A DNA stretch of 11,692 nt from Bacillota bacterium (GCA_023458355.1 JAEWZS010000267.1:1-11692), one strand, 5' to 3'; shown: positions 1-6,115, counted from the stretch's first letter. A program made the numbers and translations. Notes: generated by a model not told the origin, from the sequence alone.

Positions 1-312
1 ACTGTGAGCTACCACTCGACAGGCAGCATGATCTACTGGGAGTTCGGTCCCAATTCACCCGTAAACGAAGCCTCCTTAAGCCTTGCACAGGCCGTTTCTT
101 TAATAAGTGCCTATAAGCTTGAGGATGACGACGGCTCCTCCTTCGGCGGCTATAAGGACTGGGCAAGCTACAAAATGAATATCCCGTCCCTTACCATAGA
201 GATTGGTACACGCGCAGCACCACTCCCCGAAAACGAGTTTTACAACATGTGGCTCCGCAACCGAGATGTGCTTTCTGCCATCGCGAAGTGGGTAACGGAT
301 AACGCGGATTAA
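1..312 (+). CDS. M14-family zinc carboxypeptidase, C-terminal fragment
   Basis: Only the last 103 codons are present; the reading frame is open from base 1 and ends with TAA at 310-312. Two family landmarks are visible. SYHSTGSMIYW near the fragment's start matches the M14 segment that carries the third zinc-ligand histidine followed by a small-residue/IxYW stretch. PSLTIEIGT near residue 65 holds the glutamate that acts as general base in M14 peptidases. In bacteria, short YHSxGxxIYW versions are often cell-wall peptidases acting on gamma-D-Glu-diamino acid bonds, but the specificity and any signal peptide or LysM/SPOR domain lie outside the window. No convincing terminator follows; the infC promoter begins 33 bases after the stop. 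Family assignment is fairly secure; substrate is inference. Confidence 0.8.
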   Translation, partial: TVSYHSTGSMIYWEFGPNSPVNEASLSLAQAVSLISAYKLEDDDGSSFGGYKDWASYKMNIPSLTIEIGTRAAPLPENEFYNMWLRNRDVLSAIAKWVTDNAD

Positions 313-345
313 CCGAAAAACGAATGACCAATTGTGAAAAATATC

Positions 346-374
346 TTGACAAACGTATTGCGGGTGCATATAAT
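346..374 (+). promoter_or_regulatory. Sigma-A promoter of the infC operon
   Basis: A perfect -35 TTGACA (346-351) and perfect -10 TATAAT (369-374) are separated by exactly 17 bases. Transcription should begin near 381, leaving an untranslated leader of about 148 nt before infC. This is the strongest promoter in the window, as expected for a ribosomal-protein operon. Confidence 0.93.
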
Positions 375-380
375 ATGTAA

Positions 381-515
381 GGCAAAGCAGAGGCGTCCCG
401 CTTCTCACCCGCCGGCGATTTGTCAGGCGCGGTAAATTTGGCAAACAACACAGTATAACCTTTATGTGTTTGATTGTATAGCGGGTGCTTTTGCACGCGC
501 TATATTATTTTGTAT
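381..515 (+). promoter_or_regulatory. Structured 5' leader of infC-rpmI-rplT (L20-leader-like)
   Basis: Three hairpins can be drawn. The first is AGAGGCG/CGCTTCT (389-395 with 399-405, loop TCC). The second pairs 408-413 with 426-432, with C430 bulged. The third is a long hairpin, 477-488 with 493-504: 11 pairs, one G-G mismatch, loop TTTT. The third is followed by a T-rich run (505-511) and sits just ahead of the infC SD, so it could be an attenuator terminator. In Firmicutes, L20 represses this operon through a leader that mimics its 23S rRNA site. The position and the segment around AGGCGTCCCGCTTCTCACC look like that class to me. The assignment rests on recall and hand folding, not a covariance-model hit. 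Confidence 0.72.
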
Positions 516-528
516 GGAGGTGTCCGTT

Positions 529-1044
529 ATACCCAAGGATGAACTTCTGATCAATGAGGAGATCCGCCACAAGGAAGTCAGGCTCATCGATGATAAGGGA
601 AACCAGCAGGGCGTTGTAGCCCTCGATGTTGCGATGAGAATGGCGGAAGAAGCAGAGCTTGACCTGGTCGAGATTGCGCCGCAGGCGACGCCGCCTGTAT
701 GCAAAATCATGGACTACGGCAAGTATCGCTTTGAGCAGGGCAAGCGCGAGAAAGAACAGCGCAAGAACCAGAAAATCGTTGAACTGAAGGAGATTAGGCT
801 TTCTGCCACTATCGACGTGCATGACATGGAAGTAAAGTCCAAAGCCTGTACGAAGTTTCTTCAGAACGGCGATAAGGTGAAGGTCTCTATCCGTTTCAGA
901 GGCCGTCAGGCAAGGCATGGCGACATCGGCCTTGATGTAATGAACACGTTCTACGAAATGGTCAAGGACCATGCTGCGATTGATCGCCCTGCAAAACAGG
1001 AAGGCCGCAACATGTTCATGATATTGCCCCCCAAAACTAACTAA
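529..1044 (+). CDS. infC: Translation initiation factor IF-3
   Basis: IF3 binds the 30S subunit, blocks premature 50S joining and checks start-codon/initiator-tRNA pairing. From the proposed start the protein is 171 aa, typical for the family. The N-terminal domain is about residues 5-75, including INEEIRHKEVRLID and the signature stretch VCKIMDYGKY (57-66). A charged linker follows (KREKEQRKNQ), then the C-terminal domain ending in EGRNMFMILPPK. The SD GGAGG is at 516-520. The only nearby ATG (514) overlaps that SD and ATG 466 lies inside the leader, so neither is well placed. ATA at 529 lies 8 bases after the SD, exactly where IF3 proteins begin (x-PKDELLINEE), and is my choice; GTT 526 or GTG 520 are less likely. 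A rare AUU/AUA-type start is the known basis of infC self-control. Confidence 0.93.
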   Translation: MPKDELLINEEIRHKEVRLIDDKGNQQGVVALDVAMRMAEEAELDLVEIAPQATPPVCKIMDYGKYRFEQGKREKEQRKNQKIVELKEIRLSATIDVHDMEVKSKACTKFLQNGDKVKVSIRFRGRQARHGDIGLDVMNTFYEMVKDHAAIDRPAKQEGRNMFMILPPKTN

Positions 1045-1069
1045 CATACACGACAGGAGGAAACCCCCC

Positions 1070-1267
1070 ATGCCCAAGATCAAAACCCATAGGGGCGCTG
1101 CGAAAAGGTTCAGCCTTACCAAGTCCGGCAGGATCAAGCGCGGTAAGGCGTACAAAAGCCATATCCTGACCAAGAAAACCACCAAACGTTTACGCAGTTT
1201 GCGGCAGACCGGCTACATCGCCGATTGCGAGGCCAGGAAAATCCGCGAGCTGATTCCGTATAAGTGA
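1070..1267 (+). CDS. rpmI: 50S ribosomal protein L35
   Basis: A 65-residue, very basic protein with the L35 hallmarks: an MPKIKTHRGAAKRF start and a KSGRIKRGKAYKSHILTKKT core. L35 is a small structural protein of the large subunit. Its length is normal for the family. The SD AGGAGG ends at 1060, nine bases before the ATG. It lies 25 bases after infC and 17 before rplT, the usual order of the IF3-L35-L20 operon, so it should share the promoter and leader upstream of infC. Confidence 0.97.
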   Translation: MPKIKTHRGAAKRFSLTKSGRIKRGKAYKSHILTKKTTKRLRSLRQTGYIADCEARKIRELIPYK

Positions 1268-1284
1268 GAAGGAGGAAATGAACC

Positions 1285-1644
1285 ATGGCCAGGATTAAAA
1301 GAGCAGTCAATGCCGTTAAGAAACGCCGCAAGGTGTTTAAGCTCGCCAAGGGTTACTGGGGAGCCAAGAGCAAGCAATATCGCGCCGCGTCGCAGCAAGT
1401 CATGAAGTCCATGGCTTACGCGTATGTTGGTCGTAAGCTCAAAAAACGCGAATACCGTCAGCTCTGGATCGCCCGTATCAATGCAGGCGCAAGGCTCTGC
1501 GGCATGAACTACAGCCGCCTAATCAACGGTTTGAGGCGTGCGGGCGTGGATGTGAACCGCAAGGTTCTCGCCGATTTGGCAATCTTTGATATGAAAGCAT
1601 TCAAGGAACTCGCCGAAGTCGCAACAAAAGCGCTTGAAGCGTAA
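1285..1644 (+). CDS. rplT: 50S ribosomal protein L20
   Basis: A 119-residue protein matching L20 from end to end. It has the basic N-terminal extension (MARIKRAVNAVKKRRKVFKLAKGYWGAKS), which threads into 23S rRNA, and the family signature region KKREYRQLWIARINAGAR near residues 53-70. L20 is needed early in 50S assembly and in Firmicutes also binds the leader of this operon to shut it down. The SD GGAGG (1271-1275) is nine bases before the ATG. A strong hairpin terminator closes the operon 16 bases after the stop. Confidence 0.97.
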   Translation: MARIKRAVNAVKKRRKVFKLAKGYWGAKSKQYRAASQQVMKSMAYAYVGRKLKKREYRQLWIARINAGARLCGMNYSRLINGLRRAGVDVNRKVLADLAIFDMKAFKELAEVATKALEA

Positions 1645-1660
1645 AAACACAGCTAAGTAG

Positions 1661-1698
1661 AAAGAGCGCAGGCAAATGCCCGTGCTCTTTTTGTTTTT
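1661..1698 (+). terminator. Intrinsic terminator after rplT, possibly bidirectional
   Basis: AAAGAGCGCAGGC (1661-1673) pairs with GCCCGTGCTCTTT (1678-1690) across loop AAAT, with one G-U pair and one A-C mismatch. The run TTTTTGTTTTT follows at 1688-1698. Read on the minus strand, the same hairpin follows an A-rich stretch downstream of the 1732-2283 gene, so it may also end that convergent transcript, though the T-run on that side is weak. Confidence 0.9.
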
Positions 1699-1731
1699 CA
1701 TAGGTTCAATGCCCCTAACTTAAGGTATATA

Positions 1732-2283
1732 CTAGTACGAGTTGAATTGATGCATATACGTTTTTGCACCTTTGGGCATTTGCATTGCGGCATTAAATAC
1801 GTTGTAGTAATCGCCCGCACCCATAGCAATGCAAACTGCCCCGAATACGCCTAAGTTTTCAAGTTGAGGGAACAGCATCGCAGCTATGTACGGGAGGAAG
1901 CCGAATACCATATTCGGCAGCAGCGACAGAAAGATAAAGCGTCGTTTGCTCATCGTTTCCGGGCCGACAACAAACAGGGCACCCTGCTTAAAGTAGGTAT
2001 AAAGATAAACCTCTTTTTTAAAGCACAGTCCGTGCAAAAATTCGTGGGGGAACATGGTAAGTAGAGGTAAAACATAGCCCCATAACGAGAACACAATACT
2101 GCCGATGCGCAGAAAAAACAGACCCAATAAAACAAAGAGGAGCAAAAGCGCAACGAGGTTTGCAAATAACGTCATCTTTTTCGGGTCGTCAAATTCCTTA
2201 AACTTCACCGCTCCCGGCATGTGCTCACAGCAGGGGATGGATGCGGGGTTCCCGTCGAACTTGCCTTTATAGATAAGCTTCAT
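1732..2283 (-). CDS. DUF3267-like integral-membrane putative zinc metalloprotease
   Basis: A 183-residue membrane protein. A short soluble N-terminus containing a Cys pair and His (PCCEH, 17-21) is followed by hydrophobic segments at about 38-58, 62-78, 114-137 and 143-157. The HExxH zinc-protease motif HEFLH is at 80-84, directly after a transmembrane stretch, and a conserved-looking GAGDYYN lies at 155-161. This layout resembles DUF3267, a family of predicted intramembrane or membrane-bound zincins of unknown substrate. The start was chosen at the ATG at 2283-2281: GAGGG lies 8 bases upstream, and two earlier in-frame ATGs fall in or ahead of the promoter palindrome. It is divergent from the rRNA methyltransferase and convergent with rplT. 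Metalloprotease function is inferred from the motif only. Confidence 0.8.
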   Translation of the reverse strand: MKLIYKGKFDGNPASIPCCEHMPGAVKFKEFDDPKKMTLFANLVALLLLFVLLGLFFLRIGSIVFSLWGYVLPLLTMFPHEFLHGLCFKKEVYLYTYFKQGALFVVGPETMSKRRFIFLSLLPNMVFGFLPYIAAMLFPQLENLGVFGAVCIAMGAGDYYNVFNAAMQMPKGAKTYMHQFNSY

Positions 2284-2317
2284 AGGTGATACCCTCTTTG
2301 TCTGTTCAAATCGTTTC

Positions 2318-2352
2318 ATTATACCATAGTTGCACAGCAACTATGGTATAAT
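2318..2352. promoter_or_regulatory. Divergent promoter embedded in a perfect 16-bp inverted repeat
   Basis: ATTATACCATAGTTGC (2318-2333) and its exact complement (2337-2352) flank a 3-base centre. Each arm ends in an extended -10, TGGTATAAT: plus-strand TATAAT at 2347-2352, minus-strand TATAAT at 2323-2318. No -35 resembling TTGACA is visible at the right distance for either side. Predicted starts near 2359 (+) and 2311 (-) give short leaders of about 28 nt to each gene's ATG, with SD sequences well placed. This supports both gene starts. Confidence 0.8.
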
Positions 2353-2386
2353 ATAAAAATAGAATCGTATTCAAAAGGGGAACCGT

Positions 2387-3148
2387 ATGGTAATCGAAAG
2401 CACACGCAATGAAAACGTGAAACGCGCGAGGGCGCTGGCGCAAAGAAAGGGCAGAGACGAGCAAGGGCTCCACTTCATTGAGGGAGAAAAGCTCGTGCGG
2501 GAGGCTGTAATTTCGTGCGCGCGGTTTTCGGAGGCGTTTATAGAAGAAGGGCATGAGCTCATGGCAGCTGTGCTCACAGGAAGCGGTGCGCAGGTGCATA
2601 TCGTAAAGCGTGCCGTAATGGAAAGCCTAACCAATACCGATACACCGCAGTGGGTATGCGCAACCGTGTATACGCCGCAAACGCCTATACCGGAATACTA
2701 TCCCGAGGGGCTTATCGTAGCGCTCGACCGCGTACAGGACCCCGGCAACCTCGGCACCATTTTGCGAACAGCAGATGCTATGGGTGCAAGCGGGCTTTTG
2801 TTGGGTGCGGGCTGCGCTGACCCTTACGCGCCTAAGCCCATTCGCGCATCGATGGGATCCATTTACCATATTCCCGTTTGGTCAGGGCAACTCGAAGAGG
2901 AACTAAAACGGCTTAAGGCGCAGGGATTTATGCTCGTCTGCGGACATTTGAAGGGCCAAAGTGTTTTACCAAAGGTTGGAAAACGTACGGTACTTGTAAT
3001 AGGAAACGAATCGAGCGGCGTATCCGACGAAGTTGCGCAAGACTGTGAAAAATACCGCTTGCCTATGTACGGGCTTGCAGAATCCCTTAATGCATCGGTC
3101 GCAGCGGGAATCTTAATCTACGAGCTCGCAAAATCCATGCGAGGCTGA
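2387..3148 (+). CDS. TrmH/SpoU-family (SPOUT) RNA 2'-O-methyltransferase, YsgA-like
   Basis: A 253-residue protein that should transfer a methyl group from S-adenosylmethionine to a ribose 2'-OH in RNA, probably 23S rRNA. An N-terminal substrate-binding domain (about 3-95, with HFIEGEKLVREA) precedes the trefoil-knot catalytic domain. Its three motifs are DPGNLGTILRTADAMG (118-133, with the Asn and Arg of motif 1), VLVIGNESSGVSDEV (202-216), and LPMYGLAESLNASVAAGILIYEL (225-247). MGSIYHIPV (156-164) is also typical. Start: ATG after AAAAGGGG. A TrmH-family gene near the L20 operon recalls B. subtilis ysgA; which nucleotide is modified cannot be read from sequence. It heads a plus-strand operon, with the next gene 17 bases away. 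Confidence 0.92.
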   Translation: MVIESTRNENVKRARALAQRKGRDEQGLHFIEGEKLVREAVISCARFSEAFIEEGHELMAAVLTGSGAQVHIVKRAVMESLTNTDTPQWVCATVYTPQTPIPEYYPEGLIVALDRVQDPGNLGTILRTADAMGASGLLLGAGCADPYAPKPIRASMGSIYHIPVWSGQLEEELKRLKAQGFMLVCGHLKGQSVLPKVGKRTVLVIGNESSGVSDEVAQDCEKYRLPMYGLAESLNASVAAGILIYELAKSMRG

Positions 3149-3165
3149 AACAAGGAGCTGTCCCT

Positions 3166-4290
3166 ATGGTTTATCTCGATTATGCTGCGGATACTCCTAT
3201 GCACGAAGATGCAATCGACACATTCGCGCAGACTGCGCGCACATTTATCGGAAACCCGAATTCGCATCATCCAATGGGTGTTTTGGCCGCAAAAAGGCTT
3301 GCACAATGTTCTGAGAATATCCTTACTCTTCTGGGCGTCCCAGAGCATACAATTGTTTTTACCTCCGGTGCGACTGAGGCGAATAACCTTGCCATAAAGG
3401 GTGTTGCGGGCAGTCGATGCCGCGCAAAGCATATCGTAACGACTTGGCTTGAGCATTCCTCCGTGCACGGCCCGATGGCAGCGTTAGCGACACAGGGATA
3501 TGAAACGGAATACGCCGAGCTTGATGAATATGGAAGGGTAGATCTTGAAAGCCTTGCATCGCTTGTTTCCGAGGATACGCTGCTTGTGAGCATATGCTAT
3601 GCCGATGGAGAAACCGGTGTTGTGCAAAATATCGATGCAATCGGTACATTTCTTAAATCGCATTTCCCAAATATACTCTTTCATGTAGACGCTACGCAGG
3701 CGGTGGGCAAAATCCCTGTTGCTCTTCAAACGGCAGACCTTTTTACTTTTGCAGCACATAAGTTCTACGGTCCAAACGGCGCAGGCGCGCTTGTGATGCG
3801 GCCGGGCATTATGGTAGAACCGCAGATGAACGGCGGTATAAGTACCACTGCGTTTCGGAGCGGATCGCCCGCTTTGCCGCTCATCGCCGCCACGGAAACG
3901 GCGCTTTTATTAGCATACGGGGAAATGGAGCAAAATCTCGCCCGTGCAAGAACGCATAGCGCGACTCTAAGAAAGGTACTTTCCGGCCGTCGAGACGTTA
4001 TGGTGAACAGCCCGGCCGATTCGCTTCCATACATTTTTAATTTCAGCCTTGTCGGTAAGGATGCACCCGAGCTTATCTCGCTGCTTGGAGAAATGGGATT
4101 TTCTCTTTCCGGCAAATCCGCCTGTACAGCGCCGAAGTCGGTTTCAAGGCCGGTGTTAGCGCTAACAGCGGACCGCAAACGTGCGCTTTCCACCGTACGC
4201 GTCAGTACGGGCAGATTTACGACGGATGCGGAGATCACTTCGTTTTTGGAGGCGTTAGAAGCCTGCATGAAGAAATTGGAGCAACGTTAA
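3166..4290 (+). CDS. Cysteine desulfurase (NifS/IscS-type, PLP-dependent)
   Basis: A class V aminotransferase fold enzyme of 374 aa that takes sulfur from L-cysteine as an enzyme persulfide and passes it on. Visible landmarks are TSGATEANN (66-74), LEH at His97 over the PLP ring, HVDATQAVGK with Asp175 and Gln178, the PLP lysine in AAHKFYGPNG (Lys199), and the mobile catalytic loop SGKSACTAP with Cys320. One difference: the VNNETG/NNEIG segment that usually contacts PLP reads YADGETG (146-151). The SD AAGGAG lies 8-9 bases before the ATG. Its TAA overlaps the ATG of the TtcA-family gene by one base (TAATG), so it is very likely that gene's sulfur donor rather than a general Fe-S assembly enzyme; no iscU or iscR is adjacent. 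Confidence 0.95.
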   Translation: MVYLDYAADTPMHEDAIDTFAQTARTFIGNPNSHHPMGVLAAKRLAQCSENILTLLGVPEHTIVFTSGATEANNLAIKGVAGSRCRAKHIVTTWLEHSSVHGPMAALATQGYETEYAELDEYGRVDLESLASLVSEDTLLVSICYADGETGVVQNIDAIGTFLKSHFPNILFHVDATQAVGKIPVALQTADLFTFAAHKFYGPNGAGALVMRPGIMVEPQMNGGISTTAFRSGSPALPLIAATETALLLAYGEMEQNLARARTHSATLRKVLSGRRDVMVNSPADSLPYIFNFSLVGKDAPELISLLGEMGFSLSGKSACTAPKSVSRPVLALTADRKRALSTVRVSTGRFTTDAEITSFLEALEACMKKLEQR

Positions 4291-5150
4291 TGGATAGGTT
4301 ACAGGAAATCGAACGCAGCATCATCAAAAAATTCCGACCCGTGATATGGCGCGGAGTTGTGGATGCCGTAGCGCGCTACAAGCTTGTACTCGAAGGGGAT
4401 AAGATTGCCATCTGTATCTCCGGTGGTAAGGATTCGTTTTTGATGGCCAAGTGCATGCAGGAGCTTCATCGGCATGGGCCGGTCAAGTTCGATATTGAAT
4501 ACCTTGTAATGGACCCCGGGTACAACGCTGAAAACCGTAGGCGCGTGGAAGAAAACGCAGCGCTTTTGGGGTTACCCGTTAAGATTTTTGAAACCGATAT
4601 TTTTGAGATTGTAGAAAAAGATGATCGCTCGCCTTGCTATCACTGCGCGAGAATGCGGCGCGGCGCGCTTTACAGCCGTGCGCAAGCGCTTGGGTGCAAC
4701 AAGATTGCACTCGGGCACCATTTTGACGACGTGATTGAAACCATTCTCATGAGCATGCTTTATGGCGGGCAGATGCGTACGATGATGCCTAAGCTCCACA
4801 GCACCAATTACGCAAAAATGGAGATTATCCGCCCTATGTACATGGTAAAAGAAGCCGATATCAAGGCATGGTGTCATTATAATGAATTAAAATTCATTCA
4901 ATGCGCATGCCGTTTTACGGAAAACTGCGTTCTCGGTGATAGCGGAGGAGGCGGGAAGCGGCAGGAGATGAAGGAGCTTATCAAGCGTTTTCGCAAAATA
5001 AGCCCGAAGATTGAGCAAAATATCTTTGCGAGTGTAGAAAACATCAACCTTGAAACCATTATCAGCTACCGTGATAAAGACGGTATCCATAGCTTTTTGG
5101 ACGGATATGACGAATTTGTGCAGCCTGAAGGAGGTTGGGGAGCCGAATAA
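4290..5150 (+). CDS. ttcA: TtcA-family tRNA 2-thiolation ATPase (PP-loop)
   Basis: A 286-residue PP-loop ATPase expected to adenylate a tRNA cytidine (C32 in TtcA) and replace the 2-oxygen with sulfur. The PP-loop SGGKDS is at 44-49, and ALGHHFDDVIETILM at 140-154 matches the family. A CxxC (CYHC, 116-119) and a later cysteine group (C205, C207, with C213 nearby) fit the three-cysteine iron-sulfur site of TtcA, where two cysteines come from a CxxC and one from the C-terminal part. The gene starts on the last base of the upstream desulfurase stop codon, with GGAG inside that gene as SD, so the two are translationally coupled. A related branch of TtcA/TuA-type enzymes with another target base cannot be ruled out. 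Confidence 0.86.
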   Translation: MDRLQEIERSIIKKFRPVIWRGVVDAVARYKLVLEGDKIAICISGGKDSFLMAKCMQELHRHGPVKFDIEYLVMDPGYNAENRRRVEENAALLGLPVKIFETDIFEIVEKDDRSPCYHCARMRRGALYSRAQALGCNKIALGHHFDDVIETILMSMLYGGQMRTMMPKLHSTNYAKMEIIRPMYMVKEADIKAWCHYNELKFIQCACRFTENCVLGDSGGGGKRQEMKELIKRFRKISPKIEQNIFASVENINLETIISYRDKDGIHSFLDGYDEFVQPEGGWGAE

Positions 5151-5393
5151 CACTTGACGGATGCTGAACCCGGCGGACTCACAGGCTCAAAAGGTAAAAC
5201 ATCATTGTGCATGCGGGGCAAAGGCTCTGCTCTTACCGATTATAGGACCGCGGCAAGAGCTGAGCTCTTGCCCTACACAGGTCAATATATCACCGAGCGG
5301 CATACCCACCGCTCCGCAAATATTTGGCTATTTACACGCACTTACGGCGCATATTATCCGACTTTGCGATAAAAACGCGTAGGTACTTCCGCC
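5151..5393. other. Gap between convergent ttcA and maf, no convincing gene
   Basis: Two overlapping short frames are open here (5154-5372 from TTG, 5161-5382 from ATG, 72-73 aa). Neither has a well-spaced SD, and neither product resembles anything I recognise. The stretch holds one clear palindromic repeat (5252-5277, listed separately) and a second hairpin, GAGCGG/CCGCTC (5295-5300 with 5309-5314, loop of 8). No hairpin with a T-run is visible, so how the two converging transcripts end is unclear. Confidence 0.5.
5252..5277 (-). repeat. TGTAGGG-flanked palindromic repeat, copy A
   Basis: GGCAAGAGC (5252-5260) and GCTCTTGCC (5264-5272) form a perfect 9-bp stem with loop TGA. On the minus strand the element reads TGTAGGG, then the palindrome, then CCGCGG, the same framing as the two copies at 8820-8886 although the palindrome core differs. 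Confidence 0.65.
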
Positions 5394-5978
5394 TTATCTC
5401 GCCTTTGCCTTCATCGGCATAATCCCTTTTTCCCGAAGCGCTTTATAAAGCACCGGCATGGGGAGTCCGATCACGGTGAAATAGCAGCCATCCACACGCT
5501 TTACGAGCACGCAGCCGGCACCCTGTACACCGTAGGCACCCGCTTTATCCATGGGGTCACCTGTTTTTATATAGCGCCAGATTTCCTCATCGCTTAGGTC
5601 CATGAATGTTACGCGCGTCGCGTCGCAAAAAACCTCCGGCTCGTCCGCACCGCAGGCAACACAAAGCCCTGTGTAAACGGTATGTGTGCGGTTGTTCAAT
5701 GTCTTTAAAATACGAAATGCGTCCGCTTCATCCTTGGGCTTGCCAATGATTGTATCGTCTATAACTACAACCGTGTCCGCACCGACTACGCAACAGGGTG
5801 CATTAAGCTCCTGTTTAACGGCGAGCGCTTTCTTTAGCGCGAGCTCGCGCACCAAAACGGCAGGATCTGCAACATCGGTCGTTTCGTCCGCGTCGCTCAC
5901 ATAAACGGTAAATTCATAACCGGCCAGTTCCATAAGCTCTCGCCTGCGCGCGGAGCTTGAGGCCAAAACAAGCTGCAT
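5394..5978 (-). CDS. maf: Maf-family nucleoside triphosphate pyrophosphatase
   Basis: A 194-residue Maf/HAM1-fold enzyme that hydrolyses dTTP, UTP or modified pyrimidine NTPs to the monophosphate, a house-cleaning role sometimes tied to septum formation. The landmarks run in order: LASSSARRREL (5-15; usually SPRR, here Ala for Pro), GADTVVVID with the catalytic Asp68 (66-74), IGKPKD (78-83), TVYTG (100-104), GDPMDKAGAYGVQG (140-153) and VIGLPM (169-174). Start: the ATG at 5978-5976, with GGAGGG six bases upstream. In many Firmicutes maf lies just ahead of radC-mreBCD on the same strand; here it is inverted relative to mreB, and no radC is present in the window. Confidence 0.95.
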   Translation of the reverse strand: MQLVLASSSARRRELMELAGYEFTVYVSDADETTDVADPAVLVRELALKKALAVKQELNAPCCVVGADTVVVIDDTIIGKPKDEADAFRILKTLNNRTHTVYTGLCVACGADEPEVFCDATRVTFMDLSDEEIWRYIKTGDPMDKAGAYGVQGAGCVLVKRVDGCYFTVIGLPMPVLYKALREKGIMPMKAKAR

Positions 5979-6011
5979 AAAAGCCCTCCGAAGAAAAATT
6001 CCTTACCATGT

Positions 6012-6040
6012 ATCATAGCACGCCTATATGGTTTGTACAA
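6012..6040 (-). promoter_or_regulatory. Promoter of maf
   Basis: On the minus strand, TTGTAC (6040-6035) and TATGAT (6017-6012) are separated by 17 bases. The -35 lies within the 12-bp palindrome GTTTGTACAAAC (6031-6042). Transcription should start near 6005, about 27 bases before the maf ATG. Confidence 0.7.
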
Positions 6041-6077
6041 ACTCGACAGGTGTATACATAACGTTGAAGTGGACATA

Positions 6078-6110
6078 CTTTCCAATAACTGACAGGAGAT
6101 TATTGGGAGG
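6078..6110 (+). promoter_or_regulatory. Hairpin that can sequester the mreB ribosome binding site
   Basis: CTTTCCAATAA (6078-6088) pairs with TTATTGGGAGG (6100-6110) in an 11-pair stem, seven Watson-Crick pairs in an unbroken inner run plus two G-U pairs nearer the base, with an 11-base loop. The 3' arm includes the whole SD GGGAGG (6105-6110) of mreB. I could not assign a clear promoter for mreB; a TATACA at 6053-6058 is the best -10 but has no well-spaced -35. Confidence 0.6.
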
Positions 6111-6115
6111 TATTT

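Noticed and set aside
466..528. Upstream ATG extensions of infC (466, 514)
   Set aside because: The added residues are encoded by the leader hairpin and by the SD itself, and do not fit the IF3 N-terminus.
505..1185. 226-codon minus-strand frame opposite infC and rpmI
   Set aside because: Antisense to two certain genes, no family motif; shadow frame.
2284..2340. N-terminal extension of the DUF3267-like gene to 2340
   Set aside because: It would start in the promoter palindrome, upstream of or at the predicted transcription start; the ATG at 2283 has a proper SD.
2318..2352. Terminator between the divergent genes
   Set aside because: The stem is strong but no T-run follows on either strand, and no gene reads into it; a promoter/operator role fits better.
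5154..5382. Small genes of 72-73 codons between ttcA and maf
   Set aside because: Two overlapping frames, poorly placed SDs, no recognisable product, and both run through a palindromic repeat. A degenerate or novel small gene is not excluded but I cannot support it.
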